DNA of 64,000 nt from Microvirga flocculans ATCC BAA-817 (lineage in GTDB: Bacteria; Pseudomonadota; Alphaproteobacteria; Rhizobiales; Beijerinckiaceae): assembly GCF_000518665.1 (NCBI RefSeq), contig NZ_JAEA01000007.1:186001-250000 (forward strand). The letters are read 5' to 3'. Shown piece by piece: positions 10,825-19,808 of this stretch. The position numbers and the translations under genes are program-made. The notes beneath the pieces were generated by a model. The model did not search any database and was not told where the DNA came from. It saw nothing but the letters and a program-made list of their open reading frames with translations. Numbering within the stretch: position 1 is the stretch's first letter; each line of letters opens with the position of its first letter.

Positions 10825-11448
10825 ATGTCGGAATATGAACTGATTGCCTCCAAGGGCTGCGGCTCGGCCGTGATCGAGATGGCGCTGGCGCTCGCAGGGC
10901 TGCCGCATCGTGTGACGATGATCCCTTATCTCGAGCCCGGTCTCGAGCGGGATCGACTGTTGTCGCTCAACCCCTTGGGACAGGTTCCGACGCTGATTCT
11001 TCCGAACGGCAACGTGATGACCGAGAGCGCCGCCATGCTGCTGCACATCCACGATGTTGCGCCCCAGGCGGGTCTCGTTCCGTCCGATGTCGACAGCCGA
11101 GCGGCATTCTTCAATCTGATGATCGTTCTGGTTGCCGCGATCTATCCCACCTTCACTTTCGGGGACGACCCGAAGCAGTTCGGGCTCGACGATGCCGCCG
11201 CCTCGGCCCTCCGCGCAGAGAGCGATGCCCGTCGCAACCGGATCTGGCAGTCCATAGAGACACTGATCTCCCCATCTCCTTATGCGCTCGGCCCCCAATT
11301 GACGGCGGTCGATCTTTATCTCGCGGTCATGTCTGCCTGGAGGCCGGGGCGTGCCTGGTTTGCGCAGAACTGCCCGAAGTTGCTTTCAGCCGCGGAAGCC
11401 GCAGCAAAGATCCCGGCCGTATCGCGCATCCTCGAGCGCAACGCATAG
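10825..11448 (+). CDS. Glutathione S-transferase family protein
   Basis: 207 aa. The N-terminal thioredoxin-like domain has the glutathione-site motif NPLGQVPTLILPNG with the following TES (MTESAAMLLHI), then an all-helical C-terminal domain. The N-terminus, MSEYELIASKGCGS, offers a Ser or Cys near the position that activates glutathione in bacterial GSTs. Last gene of the four-gene group; it converges on the iclR-type gene. Substrate not predictable. Confidence 0.88.
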   Translation: MSEYELIASKGCGSAVIEMALALAGLPHRVTMIPYLEPGLERDRLLSLNPLGQVPTLILPNGNVMTESAAMLLHIHDVAPQAGLVPSDVDSRAAFFNLMIVLVAAIYPTFTFGDDPKQFGLDDAAASALRAESDARRNRIWQSIETLISPSPYALGPQLTAVDLYLAVMSAWRPGRAWFAQNCPKLLSAAEAAAKIPAVSRILERNA

Positions 11449-11501
11449 CGTGAATCAAGGTCAGGCCTGCCCGGCATGAACTCATGCCGGCGCCGAAGTC
11501 C

Positions 11502-12329
11502 TCAAGCAGAGGCTTGCAATCCGTTCATATCGGCAATGATCGCCTTGGCGATCTCGACCAGGCGCGGACCGACCCGCTCGACGAGTTGCTCTCGGGTGAG
11601 GATGATGGCGGGCCCGCCACAGTTTAGGGCGAACAGGAGCGTTCCGGTCCCGAGGGCCAGCGGCACTCCGACCGCATTGACCTGCTCTTTCCACTCGCCG
11701 ATCGAGAGAACGAAGCCGCGCTCCGACAGATCTTGAACCGCTTGGCTGATCCCATCCCGCAGCTTTGGCCATGAAACCGGATCTGCTTTCAACCGCTCAA
11801 GAAACTGATCGCGTTCGGCTTGAGGAAGCGCAGCCAGATAGGCGCGCCCCATCGCAGATGTTGCCATCTTGATATGGGACCCGACTTCGATGCCCATATG
11901 CAGGGGGCTGTCCCCGCGGCAATGTTCGAGATAGACCATGGACTTTCCGTCGCGGGCGCCGAGAGCGACAGAGACACCTGTTTCATCAGCCAGAGATTGC
12001 ATGTAGGGCCGGGCGATGTCGCGTACGGCGACGCTGCCCAGGGCGCTGAAGCCCAATGCAAGCGCCGCCGTCGAAAGGCTGTATCGGGAATCGTCGGGAG
12101 AGTATTTGAGATAGCCGAGAACTCCCAACGTATAAGTCAGACGTGAGACGGTCGCCTTGGGAAGGCCCGTGCGCCGCGCAATTTCCTGGTTCCCCAGGGG
12201 AGGATCTCCACGCCGGAAGGCCCGCAGGATCTCGAGACCTCGGGCGAGCGCCGTCACGAACTGGGGATCTCGTTCCTCGCCGAGTTCTTTTCCAGAGCCT
12301 GGAAGCAGAGCAGTTTCACGTTTGCGCAT
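11502..12329 (-). CDS. IclR family transcriptional regulator
   Basis: 275 aa. The N-terminal winged HTH (ALARGLEILRAFRRGDPPLGNQEIARRTGLPKATVSR, about residues 27-65) and a C-terminal effector domain (from about 95) with SAMGRAYLAALP and GEWKEQVNAVGVPL are both typical. It is the natural candidate regulator of the neighbouring acyl-CoA dehydrogenase/CoA-transferase genes and of the divergent ABC operon. A dyad at 12378-12404 in its own promoter region could be an autoregulatory site. Effector unknown. Confidence 0.93.
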   Translation of the reverse strand: MRKRETALLPGSGKELGEERDPQFVTALARGLEILRAFRRGDPPLGNQEIARRTGLPKATVSRLTYTLGVLGYLKYSPDDSRYSLSTAALALGFSALGSVAVRDIARPYMQSLADETGVSVALGARDGKSMVYLEHCRGDSPLHMGIEVGSHIKMATSAMGRAYLAALPQAERDQFLERLKADPVSWPKLRDGISQAVQDLSERGFVLSIGEWKEQVNAVGVPLALGTGTLLFALNCGGPAIILTREQLVERVGPRLVEIAKAIIADMNGLQASA

Positions 12330-12377
12330 TCAGGTCTCAAGTTTCGTTGCCGAGAGGTTTCAATGATCCGCATCGTA

Positions 12378-12404
12378 CTATCATAGGGTTATAACATAGA
12401 ATAG
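12378..12404. promoter_or_regulatory. Imperfect dyad upstream of the iclR-type gene
   Basis: CTAT...ATAG ends flank an A+T-rich 27-base imperfect palindrome containing GGTTATAAC, about 50 bases before the regulator's start codon. It is a candidate operator or promoter element, seen only as symmetry. Confidence 0.25.
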
Positions 12405-12464
12405 CACGGTCGTTTCTTCGCATCCGCTGCAGAGGCTTCCCTTCAGTCTCAAGTGCCCATGGTT

Positions 12465-13649
12465 CTAGGAGACCCGACTGGCTTCCCGAATCATGTTCCG
12501 TGCAATCAAAATCTGCTGGAGCTGGGTCGTTCCCTCGTAGATGCGGAAGAGGCGGACATCGCGGAAGAACCGTTCAACGCCATATTCCATCATATATCCG
12601 GCGCCCCCGTGGATCTGAACCGCCTTATCGGCCGCACGTCCCACCATCTCGCTCGCGAACATCTTGCAGCACGCCGCATCCGTGGAGACATCGATTCCGA
12701 GATCCTTGCGGCGCGCAGTTTCCATGACCATGCAACGGGCCGCGAAGGCTTCAGCGCGCATATCCGCCAGCATGGCCTGGATGAGCTGAAACTGCGCAAT
12801 CGGCTGCCCGAACTGCTTGCGCGTCATGGCGTAGGCAAGGCTATCGGCGATGAGCCGTTCGGCCGCTCCAACGCAGATGGCCGCGATGTGAAGCCGCCCA
12901 CGGTCGAGCACCTTCATGGCGGTTTTGAAACCATGCCCTTCTTTCGCAGGCCCACCGACGATAGCCGAAGCCGGAACACGAACTGCGTCGAAAATCACGT
13001 CGCAGGTCTGCGCACCTTGCTGGCCCATTTTCCTGTCGACCGGGCCCAAGGCAATTCCTGGAAGACCGGCTTCGACCAGGAATGCCGATATTCCGCTGGC
13101 CGTGCGGCTTGCAGGATCGGTTCTCGCGAAAACAGTGAACAGGCTGGCTTGCGGCGCATTCGTGATGAAGCGTTTGGTTCCTGTAATGACATAGTCGTCG
13201 CCGTCGCGCAGGCCGACGGTTCGGAGTGAGCCCGCATCCGTTCCCGCTTCCGGCTCGGTCAGGCAGAAAGAGCCTGTCATCTCACCCGATGCGAGACGGG
13301 GAAGATAGCGTCGTTTCTGCTCGGGCGTTCCGTCAATGACGATGCCTTGCGATCCAATGCCGATATTGGTTCCGATCCGGGAGCGGAAGGCGGGGGACGT
13401 TCGCCCCAACAGGAATGCGACTTCGACCTCCTGCTCGACGGAGAGGCCAAGACCGCCATATTCTTCCGGAATGGTCAGTCCGAACATGCCGAGATCGCGC
13501 ATCTCCTGCACGATCTCGTCGGGGATGCGCTCCTCATCCGCAACCTGTCTTTCGAGAGGTCTCAGACGCTCCTGGACAAAGCGCTCGACTGTCGAGAGAA
13601 GAAGAGAGAGCGTCTGCCGTTCCAGCGACGCTGTTCCATTCGCAGTCAT
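12465..13649 (-). CDS. Acyl-CoA dehydrogenase
   Basis: 394 aa, standard three-domain acyl-CoA dehydrogenase. FAD/substrate motifs include CLTEPEAGTDAGS and KRFITNAP. RKQFGQPIAQFQ starts the C-terminal helical domain, and the catalytic base is Glu372 in RIYEGTTQLQQ. It introduces an alpha-beta double bond in an acyl-CoA and passes electrons to ETF. Its start overlaps the end of the CoA-transferase gene by 4 bases, so the two act together: the transferase makes the CoA thioester and this enzyme oxidises it. Chain type unknown. Confidence 0.93.
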   Translation of the reverse strand: MTANGTASLERQTLSLLLSTVERFVQERLRPLERQVADEERIPDEIVQEMRDLGMFGLTIPEEYGGLGLSVEQEVEVAFLLGRTSPAFRSRIGTNIGIGSQGIVIDGTPEQKRRYLPRLASGEMTGSFCLTEPEAGTDAGSLRTVGLRDGDDYVITGTKRFITNAPQASLFTVFARTDPASRTASGISAFLVEAGLPGIALGPVDRKMGQQGAQTCDVIFDAVRVPASAIVGGPAKEGHGFKTAMKVLDRGRLHIAAICVGAAERLIADSLAYAMTRKQFGQPIAQFQLIQAMLADMRAEAFAARCMVMETARRKDLGIDVSTDAACCKMFASEMVGRAADKAVQIHGGAGYMMEYGVERFFRDVRLFRIYEGTTQLQQILIARNMIREASRVS

Positions 13650-14842
13650 GCAATGACTCCCGCAGCGCGCAGGGACGCGATGTCCGCCTCCGAGTACGAC
13701 AGGACTTCCCGCAGGATGCTGTCGGTATGCTCCCCGAGCAGAGGCGGTGCAGTAGGATCGACTGGCGGTGTTCCGGACAGACGCAAAGGACTGCGGACCG
13801 TGCGAACCGTCCCAAGGGTCGGATGAGTTGCTTCCACAACGACCTTCCTGGATTGGGCATGCTCGGAGGAGAAGGCCTCAGAGACGGTCTTCACTTCGCC
13901 TGCAGGAATGGAGTTTTGCCGCAGCTTTCTCATGAGATCTTCCAAGCTCAAGGATGCGAAAGCCGCCTGAAGCTTTGAGATCAGCTCATCGCGATGAACC
14001 GTTCTGGCTTGATTGGTGCGATAGCGGTCGTCTTCGACCAATGATGCATCGCTTAGGACATTCATGCACAAGCGCCGGTATTGCTCGTCATTGCCGACGG
14101 CAAGGGCAAAGATGCCATCGACGCAGTGAAAGAGCTGGTACGGAACGATGCTTGGATGGGCATTCCCGAAACGTTTCGGATCCTTGCCGGTATTGAGATA
14201 ACCCGATGCGATGTTGGCCAGAAAGAACAGGGCGCTGTCGGAGAGGCCGATGTCGATGAACTGGCCTTTACCGGTGCGTTCTCGCACGTAAAGCGCAGCC
14301 AAAATGGCCTGTACCGCATTCATGCCTGAAACGAGGTCGATGAAAGCGACCCCGAGGCGCATCGGCTCGCCGGCCGGATCGCCCGTGATGGCCATGAACC
14401 CGCATTCCGCCTGGAGAATGAAGTCGTATCCCGGACGATCTTCAAGCGGGTTGTCGCGCCCGTAGCCGGATATGGAGCAATGGATCAGACGAGGATTGAT
14501 CTTGCGCGTTTCCTCAAAGGTCAAATTGAGCTTGCGCAGACTGGACGCCTTGAAGTTCTCAACCAGGATGTCGGCCTGCGCAATCAATTCCGTGACGATC
14601 TTCCGGCCGTCTTGGCTGCTGATATCGACTGCGATGCTGCGCTTGTTTCTGTTCGCCGCAAGATAATAAGTCGAGATGCCGTCCACTGAAGGTGGCGACC
14701 ATGAGCGTGTGTCGTCTCCGCTCGATGGATGTTCGACTTTCCAGATCTGGGCTCCCAAATCTCCCAAAGTCATCGTCGCCCAGGGCCCAGCCAGCACTCG
14801 CGACAGATCGAGAACCTTGATCCCTTCGAGCGCTGCAGCCAC
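13646..14842 (-). CDS. CaiB/BaiF (family III) CoA-transferase
   Basis: 398 aa, full length. It moves CoA between carboxylic acids through an aspartyl-CoA anhydride. The catalytic Asp169 sits in VAFIDLVSG, the same number as in formyl-CoA transferase. The start reads VLDLSRVLAGPWATM, as in most family members. A GTG start with AAGGAA upstream is used. It is cotranscribed with the acyl-CoA dehydrogenase (4-base overlap), and 640 bases separate it from the divergent ABC operon. The acid it activates is presumably related to the imported substrate. Confidence 0.92.
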   Translation of the reverse strand: MAAALEGIKVLDLSRVLAGPWATMTLGDLGAQIWKVEHPSSGDDTRSWSPPSVDGISTYYLAANRNKRSIAVDISSQDGRKIVTELIAQADILVENFKASSLRKLNLTFEETRKINPRLIHCSISGYGRDNPLEDRPGYDFILQAECGFMAITGDPAGEPMRLGVAFIDLVSGMNAVQAILAALYVRERTGKGQFIDIGLSDSALFFLANIASGYLNTGKDPKRFGNAHPSIVPYQLFHCVDGIFALAVGNDEQYRRLCMNVLSDASLVEDDRYRTNQARTVHRDELISKLQAAFASLSLEDLMRKLRQNSIPAGEVKTVSEAFSSEHAQSRKVVVEATHPTLGTVRTVRSPLRLSGTPPVDPTAPPLLGEHTDSILREVLSYSEADIASLRAAGVIA

Positions 14843-15068
14843 CTTTATGTTCCTTGTCTTGCGCCGTTACCTGACAAATCGAAACCAGACGAAGGTGAGC
14901 CCCGCCCCACTGTGCGAGGCTCGAAGAAGGGTTTTGCCTTCGGCAAAAGATGCCCGCGGTGAGCGGCAGGTCTGGTCCTGTCCATCCTTGGCGCATCTGA
15001 AAAAGGAAAACCGTTCACTTTTCACAAGAGCTAGCAGTCCATACCATCCTCGTCAACTTTCAGAATTT

Positions 15069-15086
15069 ATTTCCAATATACGAAAT
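15069..15086. promoter_or_regulatory. Candidate IclR-type operator 1
   Basis: ATTTC (15069-15073) and GAAAT (15082-15086) are perfect arms with an 8-base spacer, in the A+T-rich middle of the divergent region. IclR-family sites are often short A+T-rich palindromes of this kind. Binding is inferred. Confidence 0.3.
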
Positions 15087-15315
15087 TTCATCGATCTTAA
15101 AGCAAAACGTGCGATTGCCAAATAGCCGACATCCAGCTTGGGCGCTGCCTTTGGCGCGGACGCCCCCATCGAAGGCCAGTGCCGCGCGAGCACCTCTGAC
15201 TTTGCGGGAAACCTTGAAACTTTCGATGAGAAATTCCTTTTTTGCGCTTTAGTCTTCATCGTGATCGATACTCATTCACAAGCCGCATCTTTTCTCTGCG
15301 CGAGATCCTGCGCCG

Positions 15316-15344
15316 TTGACGACTTTCCAAGCGGATGGTACGAA
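15316..15344 (+). promoter_or_regulatory. Candidate promoter of the CUT1 ABC operon
   Basis: TTGACG (15316-15321) and TACGAA (15339-15344) are 17 bases apart, about 140 bases before the solute-binding protein start. Predicted initiation near 15351 falls just upstream of the operator-like palindrome at 15359. Confidence 0.4.
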
Positions 15345-15358
15345 TCCCTTGAAAAACA

Positions 15359-15370
15359 GAAATAAATTTC
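15359..15370. promoter_or_regulatory. Candidate IclR-type operator 2
   Basis: GAAAT-AA-ATTTC, inside a wider AACAG...CTGTT symmetry. It sits immediately downstream of the predicted transcription start of the ABC operon, where a bound repressor would block elongation. It shares its arms with the element at 15069-15086. Confidence 0.35.
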
Positions 15371-15485
15371 GTCTGTTGGAATAAAACGACCGCCAGGCAG
15401 GTCTCAACAGGGCGAGGCGAATGACTGCGGCGACGCTCCTGTCGCCGTGACATGCTGCGCCGCAAGGCGTGATGGGAGGTAGGAG

Positions 15486-16838
15486 ATGAGCCACTTGAAG
15501 AACAAAAGCCGTATGTTTTGGACCGCCGCGCGGCTCTCGGCCGTGCTGGCCCTCACGACGGCCGGAGTTGCAAAGTCGCAGGCTGCTGAAGGAAGCGGTC
15601 TCGGCACTGCGGATGCGCCGGTCCAGATCCGCATGATCGCGAATGAGGCTTTTGCCAAGCAGTGGCAAACCAACATGGTGCCGGAGTTCAACAAGACTTA
15701 TCCGCATATCAAGGTCACGATCGACGGCGTTCCCTATGCCGAGCTTCTTCCCAAGAGCGTTCTCGATCTTACCGGTGCGGTTCCGACCTACGATATCATC
15801 ATCGCCGACGATCCCTGGATTCCGCAGCTTGCTCAAACGGGAGCCTTGCTCGATCTGAAGAAGGACGTGGCGAACTGGACGTCGCCGGACTACGACTGGA
15901 ACGATTTCAACTCGGCGCCGCTAGCGGCTGGAGAATGGAAGGGGGCGCAATATGGTGTGCCGCTTCGCTCCAACCTGCTCCTGATGTTTACCAACAAGGC
16001 CCTCTACGAAAAGGCGGGTCTTCCCGCTCCAACGCCTAAGCTGACTTGGGCGGAGTATTTCCAGCAGGCTCCGAAACTTGTGCAGGATACAAATGGCGAC
16101 GGCAAGCCCGATGCCTGGGCCATCGACACCTACTTCATGAGGGACAGCCTGACGCCAACCATCTGGCAGACGATCCTCAACTCCAATGGCGGAGCCCTTC
16201 TCGACAAGGACAACAAGCCGGCCTTCAACAATGAAGCAGGGGTGAAGGCTCTCCAGACCCATATCGATCTCCTGAAATACGCTCCCCCAGGCGGCGTCAG
16301 CCACGGCTTCAACGAGTCGCTCCAAGCGTTCCGGCAGGGCCAGGTTGCCACCATGTTCATGTGGGGCAGTGTGTTCAAAGGAACCGCTGTCGATGCAGCG
16401 ACCACGACGCTCAAGCCCGAGCAGGTTGGCATCCAGGTCATGCCGGTCGGTTCCAAGGGCCCCGGCGCTCATCGCGGCATATGGAGCGGCGCAATCTCCA
16501 AGAAGAGCGCCAACCAGCAGGCCGCCTGGGCTCTCCTCCAATGGCTGAGCTCTAAGGAGGGCGAGGTCTGGCATGCCAATACCCTCGGGGTTTTCCCGGC
16601 GCGCAAGTCGACGCTTGCGAAAGCGCCTGAGAATGCATGGCTCGTTCCCGTCTATGCGGCTCTTCAGCAGGGATACGATGCGGCTGAGGCAGGACAGATG
16701 TGGCGCCCGCGTCACCCCAAGTCGGATGCTGTGCAGCAGATCCTTGCGGACGAGACGAGCCGGGCGATTTCCGGCGAGATCAGTGCTGCCGAGGCGTTGA
16801 ACAACGCCGCGCGCAAGATCGAACGCCTGCGCCTGTAA
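15486..16838 (+). CDS. Extracellular solute-binding protein, family 1 (CUT1 ABC importer)
   Basis: 450 aa. A long signal peptide (cleavage near residue 35, before AEGSG) precedes a periplasmic binding protein of the carbohydrate-uptake-1 type. It has TYDIIIADDPWIPQLAQTGALLDL, the usual N-lobe region, and a C-lobe with GAHRGIWSGAISKKS. A strong RBS (GGAGG/AGGAG) precedes the ATG. It is the first gene of binding protein, permease, permease, DUF2804 and ATPase. It should deliver a sugar, polyol or glycoside-like compound; the ligand cannot be named. Confidence 0.92.
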   Translation: MSHLKNKSRMFWTAARLSAVLALTTAGVAKSQAAEGSGLGTADAPVQIRMIANEAFAKQWQTNMVPEFNKTYPHIKVTIDGVPYAELLPKSVLDLTGAVPTYDIIIADDPWIPQLAQTGALLDLKKDVANWTSPDYDWNDFNSAPLAAGEWKGAQYGVPLRSNLLLMFTNKALYEKAGLPAPTPKLTWAEYFQQAPKLVQDTNGDGKPDAWAIDTYFMRDSLTPTIWQTILNSNGGALLDKDNKPAFNNEAGVKALQTHIDLLKYAPPGGVSHGFNESLQAFRQGQVATMFMWGSVFKGTAVDAATTTLKPEQVGIQVMPVGSKGPGAHRGIWSGAISKKSANQQAAWALLQWLSSKEGEVWHANTLGVFPARKSTLAKAPENAWLVPVYAALQQGYDAAEAGQMWRPRHPKSDAVQQILADETSRAISGEISAAEALNNAARKIERLRL

Positions 16839-16861
16839 AAAGAGGTCGGAAGACCGTCATC

Positions 16862-17788
16862 ATGAGCACAGTTCAGCAACGGACGTTCAAGCCTCATCGC
16901 AGCCGCGGGTTGTCACGGGTCGTCGATGCGATAAGCCGGTGGACATTCATGTCCCCTGCGACGATCCTCCTCCTTGTAGTCCTCGCGTATCCGATTTTCT
17001 ACACGCTTCGGATCAGCTTCGCAGAGCTGAACCTCGGCACCTTCGAAGCGGATACATGGGTCGGCTGGGACAATTACCTCGCCGTGGTGGAGAACGACCG
17101 TTTCTGGAACTCGCTGAAAGTAACGGGAACCTACCTGATCCTCGCTCTCCCTTTGCAGATGGTTCTGGGATTCGGGATCGCCTTCCTGATCAATGCCAAC
17201 TGGAAAGGACGCGGCGTGGTTCGCGCCCTTTTCATCATTCCGATGGTCGTTGCCCCCGTTGTAGCCGGCGGCGTGTGGCGCATGCTTCTCGATCCCTTGT
17301 GGGGCCTGGTAAACTATCTGCTCGGATTTTTTGGGCTGGAGCCGTTGGACTGGCTCGGCAACCCGAGCCTCGCCATGATGACTCTCGTCATTATCGATAC
17401 GTGGCGCTGGACCCCCTTCGTGACGCTGATCGCCACCGCCGCACTTCTTTCCTTGCCGCGAGACGTATTCGAGGCCGCGCAAATCGACGGTGCGAACTGG
17501 TGGCGAATTTTCTGGTCGATCACTCTTCCGCTTCTCCTGCCGATCATAGCGGCAACCTTCATCGTCAGATGGCTCGGCGCCGTGAAGATGTTCGATATCG
17601 CTCTTGCGGCGACCAATGGCGGCCCTGGGCAGGCAACGAACGTGATCAATCTCTTCATCTATGAGGAGGCTTTCCGCTCGCTCAAATTCGCCGAGTCCGC
17701 AGCGATGGCGATGATCATCCTCGTTCTCACCATGGTGCTCACGGGAATTTTCCTGGTTGGGTCCCGGAAGCTGGAGGAGCGGCAGTGA
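16862..17788 (+). CDS. CUT1 ABC transporter permease (MalF/UgpA-like)
   Basis: 308 aa with about six membrane helices. The first is near residues 29-50 (SPATILLLVVLAYPIFYTL). The ATPase-contacting EAA loop reads EAAQIDGANWWRIFWSITLP. The ATG at 16862 lies 23 bases after the binding-protein stop; longer upstream frames overlap that gene and are not credible. It overlaps the second permease gene by 4 bases. Confidence 0.92.
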   Translation: MSTVQQRTFKPHRSRGLSRVVDAISRWTFMSPATILLLVVLAYPIFYTLRISFAELNLGTFEADTWVGWDNYLAVVENDRFWNSLKVTGTYLILALPLQMVLGFGIAFLINANWKGRGVVRALFIIPMVVAPVVAGGVWRMLLDPLWGLVNYLLGFFGLEPLDWLGNPSLAMMTLVIIDTWRWTPFVTLIATAALLSLPRDVFEAAQIDGANWWRIFWSITLPLLLPIIAATFIVRWLGAVKMFDIALAATNGGPGQATNVINLFIYEEAFRSLKFAESAAMAMIILVLTMVLTGIFLVGSRKLEERQ

Positions 17789-18645
17789 GTGCTCTGCTTA
17801 GTCCGATCAAGAAACGCCGCAAGCCGAGGATCGGACGCTATGTCCGCATCATCTCCGGCGTCTTCGCTTGTCTCGTCTTTTTGTTTCCGGTCTTCTGGAT
17901 GGTGTTGACCTCATTCAAGATGCCGCGGGACATCTTCACGACGCCGCCAACCTTCATCTTTGCGCCGACGCTGGAAACATACACGAGCTATTTTTTCCAT
18001 GCTGACGTTCCCCGTCGCATGTTCAATACCGTCATCGTTGCTTTTGGCGCTGGCCTCGTTTCCATTTTTGCCGGCGCCATGGCGGGCTATGCCCTGGCGC
18101 GCATCAAGTTACGGGGCGCAGCGACGATCGGCGTGCTGATCCTGTTATCGCGCGGCGTTCCCCCGATCGCGCTTGCGGTGCCGATGTTCCTGGTCGCGCG
18201 CAATCTCGGACTCCTCGACCAGCATATTACCCTCATCCTTGCCTATTGCACCTTCCTCATTCCCTATGTGATGTGGCTGATGCGCGGCTTCTTCAAGGCC
18301 CTCCCGGCGGAGCTGGAGGAAGCGGCCCTGTTGGACGGCTGCACGCGCATGGGGGCGTTCTTCCGCATCATCGTTCCGATTTCCATGCCCGGTCTCATAT
18401 CGACTCTCATCTTCAGCGTCATCCTGGCATGGGAGGAATTGCTGTTCGCGCTCGTTCTGACCAATCGAAATGCCTCCACCATTCCCGTCGCGATTGCCGG
18501 GATCGCGGGCGATACGGTGAACGGCGCGAACTGGGGTGCCTTGACCGCCGTCGGAACGCTGACGGTCATTCCTGTCGTCATCTTTGCGTTGATCGTTCAG
18601 AAATGGCTGATTCAGGGGCTGGCCGATGGAGCAACCAAGGGATAG
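17785..18645 (+). CDS. CUT1 ABC transporter permease (MalG/UgpE-like)
   Basis: 286 aa, six predicted membrane helices. The first is near residues 23-45 (ISGVFACLVFLFPVFWMVL). The EAA loop is EEAALLDGCTRMGAFFRIIVP. The GTG start at 17785 overlaps the preceding permease stop, indicating translational coupling. It forms the heterodimeric channel with the upstream permease. Confidence 0.92.
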   Translation: MSALLSPIKKRRKPRIGRYVRIISGVFACLVFLFPVFWMVLTSFKMPRDIFTTPPTFIFAPTLETYTSYFFHADVPRRMFNTVIVAFGAGLVSIFAGAMAGYALARIKLRGAATIGVLILLSRGVPPIALAVPMFLVARNLGLLDQHITLILAYCTFLIPYVMWLMRGFFKALPAELEEAALLDGCTRMGAFFRIIVPISMPGLISTLIFSVILAWEELLFALVLTNRNASTIPVAIAGIAGDTVNGANWGALTAVGTLTVIPVVIFALIVQKWLIQGLADGATKG

Positions 18646-18722
18646 CTCCTTGTGAAGGACTGAACTCGGGCAGCTTTTGCTGCTCGGCAACAACGATGAT
18701 CGCTAAAGAGGACTTTTGTGCG

Positions 18723-19736
18723 ATGGTTGGGGGCGAGATGAAAGTCGAGCGCGAGCTCACACGCGAGGTCGATCTTTGCCTGCCGAATGGCCGGCTCAAT
18801 CCCGCCGCGGTAGGATGGACGCGCAAGCCGCTCCACCGGGCCAACCTGAAGGGTTGGGGACGCAACAAACGCTTCGAGTATTGGTGCATAACGACGCCTG
18901 ACCTCATCGTTGCCGTGAACGTGTCTCATTCCGATTACCGAGTTACCCTCGCGACGTTCTTTCTCGATCTGAAAAGTCTGAATGCGATTCCGGAGGCCGA
19001 AATTCATTGGCTGCCCCGCAGCCGTGTCGATGAGATGCCGGAACGCTCTGGCACCGGTCCCGTCGTCGGCAGAGGAGACCGGATGCGAATTGAGATGCTG
19101 CCCTCTTCAACCGGTGTCACCCTGCGTGCGAAGACGCCGCGACTGGACGTCGACCTCGCCGTCATCGTAGAGCCGGGCCATGAATCCATGGGCGTCGTCG
19201 TGCCATGGGACGATCGGCGCTTTCAGTATACGCGAAAGGACAACTGCCTGCCTGTCAGCGGAAGAGTCGTCGCAGACGGTCGCGAATATTCGGTTGACCG
19301 CGCGACCGCTTACGCAACGCTCGATCACGGCCGTGGGCGCTGGCCTTACTCCATTACCTGGAACTGGGCATCCGCGAGCGGTCGTACCCATGGCCATGAA
19401 ATCGGCCTTCAGTTCGGCGCGAAATGGACCGACAACACTCCCTCGACGGAGAATGCGTTGCGGATCGATGGGCGCATCGAGAAATTGAGCCAGGAAACCA
19501 TCTGGACCTATGACCGAAACGACTGGATGCGTCCCTGGACAATTCGGAGCGAGCGCGTCGACCTCGTCTTCACGCCCCTCTACGATCGCGCCTCGTCGTT
19601 CGACCGCCTCATCGTCTGCAGCAAAGAGCATCAGGTCTTTGGCTACTTCGATGGCCATGTGTTCGATGAGGCCGGGCGCCGATATGAAATCGAGCATATG
19701 CTCGGATGGGCGGAAGAAGTGCATCGCCGCTGGTAG
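18723..19736 (+). CDS. DUF2804 family protein
   Basis: 337 aa, no signal peptide or membrane segment. Recognisable as DUF2804 from the N-terminal REVDLCLPNGRLNPAAVGWTRKPLH, the FEYWCITTP region, and the C-terminal GYFDGHVFDEAG. The family has no established biochemistry. It is rich in Trp and beta-strand-like segments, which suggests a beta-barrel or lipocalin-like fold (inference). I chose the ATG at 18723, with AGAGGA ten bases upstream; ATGs at 18696 and 18738 are alternatives. Its position between permeases and ATPase suggests it handles the imported compound. Confidence 0.85.
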   Translation: MVGGEMKVERELTREVDLCLPNGRLNPAAVGWTRKPLHRANLKGWGRNKRFEYWCITTPDLIVAVNVSHSDYRVTLATFFLDLKSLNAIPEAEIHWLPRSRVDEMPERSGTGPVVGRGDRMRIEMLPSSTGVTLRAKTPRLDVDLAVIVEPGHESMGVVVPWDDRRFQYTRKDNCLPVSGRVVADGREYSVDRATAYATLDHGRGRWPYSITWNWASASGRTHGHEIGLQFGAKWTDNTPSTENALRIDGRIEKLSQETIWTYDRNDWMRPWTIRSERVDLVFTPLYDRASSFDRLIVCSKEHQVFGYFDGHVFDEAGRRYEIEHMLGWAEEVHRRW

Positions 19737-19808
19737 CGCGGAATGCGAAACCTCTCAAAGTCCGGAGGGAAATTCCCTCTTGCAGTGCAAACATGATGGA
19801 GTGAGCCG

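Larger units (their letters stand above)
14843..15485. other. Divergent regulatory region, no protein gene seen
   Basis: 643 bases between the CoA-transferase and the solute-binding protein gene. The G+C content is clearly lower than in the flanking genes, and the region holds two GAAAT/ATTTC symmetric elements (15069-15086 and 15359-15370) and a promoter candidate (15316-15344). No frame here has an RBS and family resemblance. Confidence 0.6.

Noticed and set aside
15276-15836. A 186-codon minus-strand frame over the start of the CUT1 binding protein
   Set aside because: It is antisense to a signal peptide and mature protein with clear family motifs.
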